Positions 51,711 through 64,000 of a stretch of 64,000 nucleotides of DNA are shown here, one piece after another. The number at the start of each line of letters is the position of its first letter. The first letter of the stretch is position 1. Under the pieces are notes generated by a model. The model was not told where the DNA came from and did not search any database. It saw only the letters and a list, made by a program, of their open reading frames with translations. The stretch covers positions 61,182,299-61,246,298 of the forward strand of contig NC_092461.1 of assembly GCF_047495875.1 (NCBI RefSeq). The letters run 5' to 3'. The stretch is from Pithys albifrons albifrons. Taxonomy: Eukaryota > Chordata > Aves > Passeriformes > Thamnophilidae. The translations under genes and the position numbers were made by a program.

Positions 51711-53644
51711 GGGTGGACCGGGCGGCCGAGCCCCTCCCATGGGCTGGCCCATCCCGCCCCGCATTCCCGGGATCCCCCGCCCCCGCCGGGGGAGGTCCCC
51801 GCCGGGAACGGGCGTGGGAGCGGCCGGAGCTTCGCGCCGCTCAGGACGGAATTCCGGGCGGCTCCCCCGCCCCCGGTGAGCGGACTGCATGCCCGGGGGC
51901 GCTCGGGGCCCGGCTCGGCTCGGCCCAGCTCGGCTCGGCGGAGCTGCCGCAGCGCAGGTCGGAGCAGCACGGCGAGCGTTGAGGGGCCCGCTCGGGGACC
52001 AGGAGCCGCCGGGCCCCCGTGCCTCGGGTTCCCCTGCTGAACAAAACCCCGACGGCTTCTCGGTCTGTCAGGCAATGTAGGGCCACAGATTGAAATGGGC
52101 GCTCACAGGTGCCCGCACACGGAAAGTGTGTTTTCTGCGCGACAACAGCGGCCGCTCCCTATAGATGGACCCCCTGTGCCTCTCCCGGCGCCCGAGCATC
52201 CCGCTCCAAGGGCATCTGCCAGCTCCAGAGGATGAGGAGCAGAGCGTGCCCTAGCGATTTCTCTCACACGTGGACGGGCAGGACTCATCCCACCGCCCCT
52301 GCCCGGTTGCAGCCGCGCCCCAAAGAGCAGAACGCTGCGCTTTCTTCCCTGCCTAGCTTCCAGTTTTCAGAGAGGTGTTTGGAGCTTTGCATTGCTGCCT
52401 CTCGGATTTAGCAGAAATGCGAGTTCCAAAGTTTTGGTAGAATGTGCAGACGACCTCTTCCTTAGCAGATATTGCAGGTGTTTTAGTTCGTATTTGCGTG
52501 CTGATTTTAATCGCCCCCTTTTGTGATTTTTCTATATGTCTTAGCATAAAATCAACACTAATACAGCTGTAACTAGAATCCCGAGCATCCTCAATAACAT
52601 TCTCAAGTGTCAGTACCACCCAGCACCTCTGCGTGCTGTCAAGAGGCGACAGAACCAGCAAATGCAGAGCTCGGCACTCCTTATCCCCAGCTCTGCTGCC
52701 TGCACCTTTTACACCGGGCTGTTCTTTGCTGCTCAGAGCTCCACTCACTCCCCTTCTCCCCGCCCGTGTGTAATGATGTGCCCGGGCGGCGCCTCCGCAG
52801 GTGATTCCAGGAGCGCAGGTGCCCGGGCGAGAGACACCGACCGAGGAGGCACAAAAAAACCCGGGACCGACCGAGGACGCACAGCCCAAAGCAGCCCCAG
52901 GGCTCGCGTTGCGGTGCGGGCAGCGCCGCTCCCGAGCCCTCCTGCCCTCCTTGCCCGTGCAGGAACCGGTTCCCAGCGATGCCGCTGCCCAGCCTAATGA
53001 AAGCACGTCCCGGCACAAGCGGAGCCCGCGGTTCCCATTTCCCTGAGCATCCCGGCGGGCGATGCTGCGGGCGCAGCAAAGGCGCGCTGCTCCATCGGGC
53101 CGCAGCATCCCCGGGGTCCCCGGGACAGCGCTGGGGCCAGGGCTGGGGCCGGGCGGGCAGAGCGCGGCTGCGGCGGGGCCCGGGCGCTCTCCCCGCCGGG
53201 CCGCGGGGTCCCCGCTCTCCGCCTCATCCCGCCTCGGCACCGGGCGCGGACGGGAGGCGTCCCGGAGGTTTGGAGCACAGGCTTTAAGCCTGGAATGGGG
53301 GAAATGCTGCCTGAGGCGAGACCCCCGGGAGCCGCGGCACGGAGGGCTCCTTCCCCGCCTCCTGCAGGGACAGCCGGGGCTGAGCCGGAGCGCCTCCCGC
53401 CCGGGCCGGAACACAGCCGGCATCCGGGACACAGCCATTCCCGGGACAGCTCTCAGGACGCGACCATTCCCGGGACACGCGCAGCTCCAGCCCCCCCGGC
53501 GGAGGCGGCTCCCGGACACTTTTACCTCAGGCACTGCCTGCCTACCTCGATCCTCGTCCTGCGCTCAGGCACAACGGAGGACACCCAACTCCGGGGTCCT
53601 GGTGGTGCGTAGGGCCCCGCCTGCCCGGGCGAATGGGCTAAGAG

Positions 53645-53684
53645 TTCCTCGCGCATGCGCCCTCCCCTCTCTTCCGGCGCTGCG
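53645..53684 (+). promoter_or_regulatory. RPL7: RPL7 core promoter: NRF1-type palindrome, ETS core and 5'TOP tract
   Basis: GCGCATGCGC at 53,651-53,660 is a perfect palindromic core of an NRF1 site. It is followed at once by a 15-base pyrimidine run (53,661-53,675 with the preceding C) containing CTCTCTTCC, the expected 5'TOP start of a vertebrate ribosomal protein mRNA. CTTCCGG (53,671-53,677) is an ETS/GABP-type core on the opposite strand. Initiation inside the run leaves a 5' UTR of only about 20 bases. TOP tracts place translation under mTOR/LARP1 control. Confidence 0.8.
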
Positions 53685-58802
<5,118 letters not shown>

Positions 58803-59328
58803 TGGTGAGATGTTGCCAAAGGCAATCCAGTGTTCCAGCTTTGCCCTGTGGGCTGCTGCCATTCATGTCAGGCTTTCAAGTCTTAACAGATGCTCACTCA
58901 TGCTTGGGTGGTACCTGCAGTGTAAAGCTACTTGGACAATGTAGTGTTCTGGTTTTATTTTTGAAGTTTTACTTAAGCTTAAACATTTGTGAAGATAAAT
59001 TATCTTTGTAGCTGGTATGTTTAGGAAATACAATATGTTTAGGAACTTTTAAAACTTATGATGGGAAGCCTTGAGACCTTGCCCAAACTTTTAGCCCTTA
59101 TTAATTAATTCTTAATCTTGTCAAACTACAGTGTTCTCTTCATGTTGTCTATTAAAGCTTCTTTAGGACTGGTCTAAATTTTCAGCTTGTTCAAACCAGA
59201 ATGATTTGATTAAAACTTTAATGTATAATGACCAAAATGGTAATTTTGAAAAACAGATTTGCCCATTTGAGTAGTCTGTCCATTAGAAATGGGAAGGTTT
59301 ATCAACATTTAAGGTAGTTTGACAATGT

Positions 59329-59377
59329 CAGATGAGACCTGAAGGTAGGATCTAGTTCGAACAATCAGTCTCATCTG
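59329..59377 (+). repeat. 10-bp perfect inverted repeat with 29-base loop
   Basis: CAGATGAGAC at 59,329-59,338 and its exact complement GTCTCATCTG at 59,368-59,377 would form a 10-bp stem in the RPL7 pre-mRNA. The loop contains AGTTCGAAC, which is reminiscent of a tRNA T loop, but no complete tRNA or snoRNA can be drawn. Confidence 0.7.
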
Positions 59378-59646
59378 TTGTCGTCTCTCTGCTGTTTCTG
59401 TTCTGGGGGAAAAGGCCTGGCCATTTAAAGCCAGAATTTTTTCAGAGTTCTTGTACTTCCCTTTGCTTTTTACACACTAAACTCACTTTAGTGTTGCCCA
59501 TGTCTTAATTTCAGTCAAGGATAAATGCCCTTTTGGTGTGTCAGGTATGCTGAAATTCAAGAAAACTTGTTACTGTTAGGGTACTTGGAAAGGATAACAG
59601 GCAAGGACCCAATTTTCCCCAAGTCGATTCCTCCAAAGTAAAGGAG

Positions 59647-59732
59647 TTTTGATAGGTTTGTTGAGGTTTTTTTGTTGGTTTTTTTTTGTTGGTTGTTTTT
59701 TGTACGGTTTTGTTTTTTCTTTTACATCAGAT
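59647..59732. repeat. G/T-rich low-complexity tract in RPL7 intron 6
   Basis: T runs separated by G or GG on the plus strand, similar in style to the tract at 22.6 kb. The minus-strand open frame rich in Lys, Pro and Asn through it is an artefact of composition. Confidence 0.7.
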
Positions 59733-61498
59733 GTGCAGTTTACTTTGGAATTCCTAACGCCCAGAGGGTTGGTTAATAAAAAAATGTGCATAGTGTTGTG
59801 AATTTACAGTGTAAAACAGATGCAGTTGCTATTTGGGTGAGTTCTCAGAAATTAAAATTTCTGAAGGGAGGGAAGTTTTGCTTTCATTTGTTTTTTTTTC
59901 TCAGATTTTTAAAAATATTCTTAGCCAAGAAGGCACAGCAAGTTGAGCTGATTGTGGTCTGCTATCTGTCCAAGGAGTGAAAGGAGATCTAGGAAATACT
60001 TTCTGATTGACAGCTTTTATTCTTGGAGCTTTTTTGTAGGCTGCTCTCTTCCTCAGTTTTCACATCTCCAGGCTTCTTTCATGTTGTGTTTTTACCTCCA
60101 TCTGTGAAGCCAGCACAGTTTTAAAGCACTGGTTACATGGCCTGTGGAAATTTGCACTTTAGGAAAATAGTTGCTCACTGAGGACAGTGTTCTTATTTGT
60201 AAAGGGTTTTAGCTCAACCAATGGGAAAAAGGGAGTAACTTTGACAAGCAGAATTGCTGTAACGTTTGGTGCCTGGGGTGATGTTTTGTTGCTCATACCA
60301 GTATTGTAGAGATGATGTTGCTGATGGCAGAAAGTTCAGTACGTGCAGACTTTTCCCAAAAGTTGGTGCATGAGGCTTCATAACCAAGACTGAGGAAAAC
60401 TAGTTTCACCCTGTGCTCCTGTCTGGTTTCTGAGCATCAGATGGAAACTGCTGTTTTAATGGAAACACCGCAGCTTTTATGTCAGGATAGATCCTTTCTC
60501 CTCCATCTTCCCTGCCAAACATCAGGTGTATACTAGTGGTCTTGTTTTGAGGAGCCTTCCCACAGGAGGGGAGCATCTAGTTCACTGTTGCAGTAGCTGT
60601 AAATGCCTGTGAGGGTTAGTGCTGAGGGTGATACATGGGCAGAAAAACTAAGGATATTCAGCTGATGGCTCAGCTTTTTCATTGCACTCAGAACTCAGCA
60701 TTTCACATAAGTGACATACATTAGGGCTTTACTCTCCATCTTTTTGACCTGTAGTTTCTTATGCTTATAAGCAGTTAGTTGTTCTGCTTGAACTGCAAAC
60801 ATACATAACTGTAAATCTAACATAACTGATAGTTTTTGTCCCTTCCACACTCTATTCCTGCTGTTTTCCTACTGTTTTGAATGCTTAAAGTACAAGTAGC
60901 CTACATGTAGAAAAAATGTCATGTCTGCTGGGTTAATGGGCAACTGTATTTGTGTTTATTTCTTATTACTTAAGTGATAGTCTCAAGTGACTTAAAAAAT
61001 AGACTTCCAGAACTGATTCCTTCATATAGGTAGGGGGGAAGAGGATGGTACTTGATAGTAAATTTTGACAATTCAGCATTGGCAAAATACTGAGTTTCAT
61101 TAGTTTTCAAACCAACTTTACAGGAACTGGTCTCAAGCCAGTTTTTTTGTTTCGTTTTTTTACGTAAGTAGTGCCTGAAATCTGCCGCTCTCTCATTTTA
61201 AGCATGAGTTAGAATATGCACGATGTCTCAGCACCTCTTTAAACACCAAGTACAGGCACCAATGGTTCAAGGTAGAAATGTTTAGCCTGTTAGGTCTGGC
61301 ACTTGAAATCTGTGTTTTCAGTGAAGTTAATCTAGGAGTTAGTTACTGTGTGGGTGACTACTGCAATCTTAAATCCAGTGAAATTAGTGTGTTTTCAGCC
61401 CAAATTATAAATGTAAAAATATATTAATTTTTTATGGACCAAAGTAATTTCAGATCTACATGTGCCTAATGATACCCTTTTCTTTTTTTCCCTTGCAG

Positions 61499-61560
61499 AT
61501 ACAGATGCCCAGCTGCAATATTTCAAACTCTGGTCTGTTAATAAAAAACAATCTTGCACA
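61499..61560 (+). other. RPL7: RPL7 exon 7, non-coding
   Basis: It follows a strong acceptor (TTTCTTTTTTTCCCTTGCAG) and contains the poly(A) signal. A short non-coding terminal exon after a stop codon placed at the end of the previous exon fits a very short ribosomal protein 3' UTR of about 60 bases. The exact end is inferred. Confidence 0.8.
61540..61545 (+). terminator. RPL7: RPL7 poly(A) signal
   Basis: AATAAA within GTTAATAAAAAACAATC, followed about 15-20 bases later by a CA cleavage context (CTTGCACAAAAG) and by T/G-rich sequence (GTCTGTTGTCTTG). Confidence 0.88.
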
Positions 61561-64000
61561 AAAGAGTCTGTTGTCTTGATTAGTCTCTTTTTATGATCCT
61601 CTTCTGAAATGTGGTGGTTGCCAGGTTCACTTTGGAGTAACCTGTTTCAGAGAGCCTTGTATAGTTTTAATTAGCAATATGTAGATACTGTTCAACCTTC
61701 ATTAGGAGAAAGAAACTTCAGAAGCATTTGTACAGATAACAGATGAAGTTTCGAGAGGCAACAATTACTTATTTTTGTTGTGATTAAAAGTACAGTAAAT
61801 GACATACAGAACTGTGTGCTGTGAAGGGGACAGGATTCCTACTGTAATTGTAGGGCACCAGAAAGATGGGTGAAAATGTTTCTATGTGAAGAAGCAAAGC
61901 AGCAAGTGTAAATCAGTGCTTAACATCCTAAGATCCTGGTTTCAGGATCATAATTAATTCCAGCTCTAAACATCTTTAGGTATTTTTTACCAAAGGAAGC
62001 ATGAAATACTTTTATGAAATAGCAAATAATTTCCACATTCTGGATAATTACTCAGTTTAATTACATAATTTAGTTGCAGTGTTTTACTGCAGATATTACA
62101 GAAGTGGAGACTGCAGGACATATGAGGATATGAGCAGTTGCTCGTAATGTGTAGGTGTAGCAGGGAACAGATTTGTAACTGGGACTGGTAAGACATGTAA
62201 CTGCATTCAAAGTGATTTCTCATCTTGCAAGCACTTTGCTGGAGGAGTGTGAGTCTGCCAAGGCATTTGGTGCAACAGATCAACAAGTTGTGTCTGACTG
62301 AAACACTTGTCTCAGGTACAGGCAAGCTGTATTTACATCACCAGTGAAGGATCTCCATTTAAAAATCACTGGCATTGGTTTTTATTGTTTATGCCAGTTT
62401 GTGGAAGAGCTTATTTCTGCACTTCAGTTTAAATGAGTTTATTGAAGCTTGTCAGAAGCTAGTTCTGTTTTAAAATATTATAGTTGGGGTGCTTTTGTTT
62501 GTGAATGTGGTTGGGAACTGGCAAAAGAGCCGAGTGTCAGTCAGATGGGTCAGTGCTTCCAGGTACTCGAACAATCTGAACTGGTGATTTCCCTGTTGAG
62601 TCGAGCTTCAAAATACAGTAACACAATTTCTTGTGTCTAAATATGGAAGTACCGGCATCTTTGTCCATTTAAGCTAACTGCACTTAATCAGAATTCAGCA
62701 TTTCCTTACAGCTATTTAGTGAAAGTAATTAGACTACTGGCAACATGCTTGAAAGAGACTTAATGAGTGTGAGTTGAAAACCATAAAAGTATTTCGTTCG
62801 GCATCTCCATGAAGTGATAAGCTGTTTTACAGGGAAAAAAGCATTTTCATAATGTTGCTGAATGAAGGGAAAAAATGGTGAAAGATGTAATAATTCACTT
62901 TGCACAATTAATGGTATTGATCTTGTAAGAGTACAATCGTGCTCTTTTCAGTTTAGAATTGCACCAACAAGCAATGTAATCTGCATGTCAAGGAAGATGT
63001 ATCTGAGAAAAGTCTATTGGATTCATTATCCCTGTTCGTTTGTTTCATTTAGTAGTTTATACTTTGCTACAGTATTTTCAGTTATTTTCCTCTGACTTGT
63101 ACATCTGTTCTAGTATATTAACAGAAAAGCATTTTGTGAATATGATGAAGCCATACAAATGGATAGCAGACACTGTATGATAGATATAGAGAATCAAAGA
63201 TTAACTGTGACAAATTAGTGCTGTACAAGCTTGTTTCGCTGATAAGAGTGCCCTATAGGTCCCAGAATTTGTTCAAAGGAGTACGTGGACTAAAGCATTA
63301 GTGAGAAGAAAGTTAAATTAGTTTTCATGGTACTTAAGCAACTCATTTTTCTTGCTTGCCTCTGAAATCCTCTTTCAGATAACAGCTGCAAAATGTTGGT
63401 GTGGAAACTAATACTAAAGTTTAGCTGTATTTAAGCCAGTAATGTGCTGTAGTTGGTCACCTTTTATAGTAGCGTAGCTTTCAGGACTTTTGGTATTGCT
63501 CTTCAGACATGTCCCATAGTAGGCATTTACGGAAACAGCTCAGTAAAGTGAGCGAAGTCCAACAGAAAATGTGGCACTATCCACTTACTTACTCCATGCA
63601 CGTGTTTTGGAGCATTTATGAGGTAATTTGAGTTAAAAATATAGCAGAGAGACAATAATTTAGTCCCTAAACAGTAAATAATGCAGATCCTTTGTCAGCA
63701 TTCTATGACAAAGTTCAGATTCTTGGAAACGTGCTGTTACTTGCTTGCTGTCCATAACTGCCAGCTGCTGACACATTCTGAAATAAAATTTCTGTGAACT
63801 CTTCTCTTTCAGAATGACCAACATCTTCCTGTTAGTTCCTCAGAACTGAAGCCAGAAGCTTTACCTAATAGCTATTGGAGAAGCAGCAGGGGACTGAAAT
63901 GCTAACAACTCAAATTCTTCAGGCTTGCTAAGGTTTATATGCTTTACAGTTAATTGATATTCTTTTCTTTGCCAGCGCCCAGCTTATACAGCCTGTTTCA
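61561..64000. other. Intergenic DNA downstream of RPL7, no gene recognised
   Basis: AT-rich sequence with short open frames only, none resembling a known protein. I see no CR1 tail, tRNA or splice-linked exons up to the window edge. Confidence 0.6.

Larger units (their letters stand above)
58805..61498 (+). other. RPL7: RPL7 intron 6, within the 3' UTR
   Basis: A 2.69-kb intron, the longest of the gene, lying two bases after the stop codon. It holds a 10-bp perfect inverted repeat (59,329-59,377), a G/T-rich tract (59,647-59,732) and otherwise AT-rich sequence. A loose box C/D-like arrangement near 60,311-60,393 lacks a terminal stem and is not accepted. Confidence 0.85.

Noticed and set aside
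50741..51711. Plus-strand open frames opposite RDH10 exon 1.
   Set aside because: They are antisense shadows of a GC-rich coding exon and its 5' UTR.
52353..53534. A 393-codon minus-strand open frame between RDH10 and RPL7, with overlapping long frames on both strands.
   Set aside because: It lies in CpG-island DNA where stop codons are rare. Long frames occur together in several phases, the translations are Arg/Pro/Gly/Ala-rich with no known domain, and the lower part enters AT-rich sequence with a change of character.
60311..60395. A box C/D snoRNA in RPL7 intron 6 (ATGATGT ... CTGA).
   Set aside because: The C box has a mismatch and no closing stem can be formed by the flanking bases.

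Overview
The window is vertebrate nuclear DNA, almost certainly from a bird. It has two compact spliced genes with GT/AG introns, CR1 LINE tails as the main interspersed repeats, and a CpG island over a divergent gene pair. A tRNA-headed SINE with a CR1-type 3' end points to a passerine, because tRNA/CR1 SINEs are known from perching birds. That species-level call is inference.

The layout is simple. Positions 1 to about 24,250 are intergenic, with a GATA microsatellite at 12.5 kb, a CR1-type tail ending in a TGACAA repeat at 18.0-18.2 kb and some low-complexity tracts. I recognise no gene there. From about 24,250 to 51,680, on the minus strand, lies a complete RDH10 (retinol dehydrogenase 10) gene of six coding exons. 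It includes a 19.6-kb intron 2 and a probable 2.5-kb 3' UTR. From about 51 to 54 kb is a GC- and CpG-rich island holding the RDH10 promoter (with a TATA-like box) and the RPL7 promoter (NRF1-type palindrome, ETS-type core and 5'TOP tract). From 53,685 to about 61,560, on the plus strand, lies a complete RPL7 (60S ribosomal protein uL30/L7) gene: six coding exons and a non-coding seventh exon with the poly(A) signal. The rest, to 64,000, is intergenic with nothing recognised.

The two genes are head to head with starts about 2 kb apart. RDH10 and RPL7 are also neighbours in human, so this is old synteny. They share no pathway: RPL7 is a constitutive translation gene, and RDH10 makes retinal for retinoic acid signalling.

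The most unusual object is a 361-bp element in RPL7 intron 3 (56,165-56,525), bounded by a 14-bp target-site duplication with 13 of 14 bases matching. It joins a tRNA-Gln(CTG)-like head, a 5S-rRNA-like segment with two internal deletions, and a CR1-type tail that resembles the 18-kb element. A tRNA-then-5S-then-CR1 order is the best candidate here for something undescribed. Also notable are a NAGNAG tandem acceptor at RDH10 exon 2, a cluster of palindromes and tandem repeats in RDH10 intron 2, a hairpin just upstream of the RDH10 last exon, and a 10-bp perfect inverted repeat in RPL7 intron 6.
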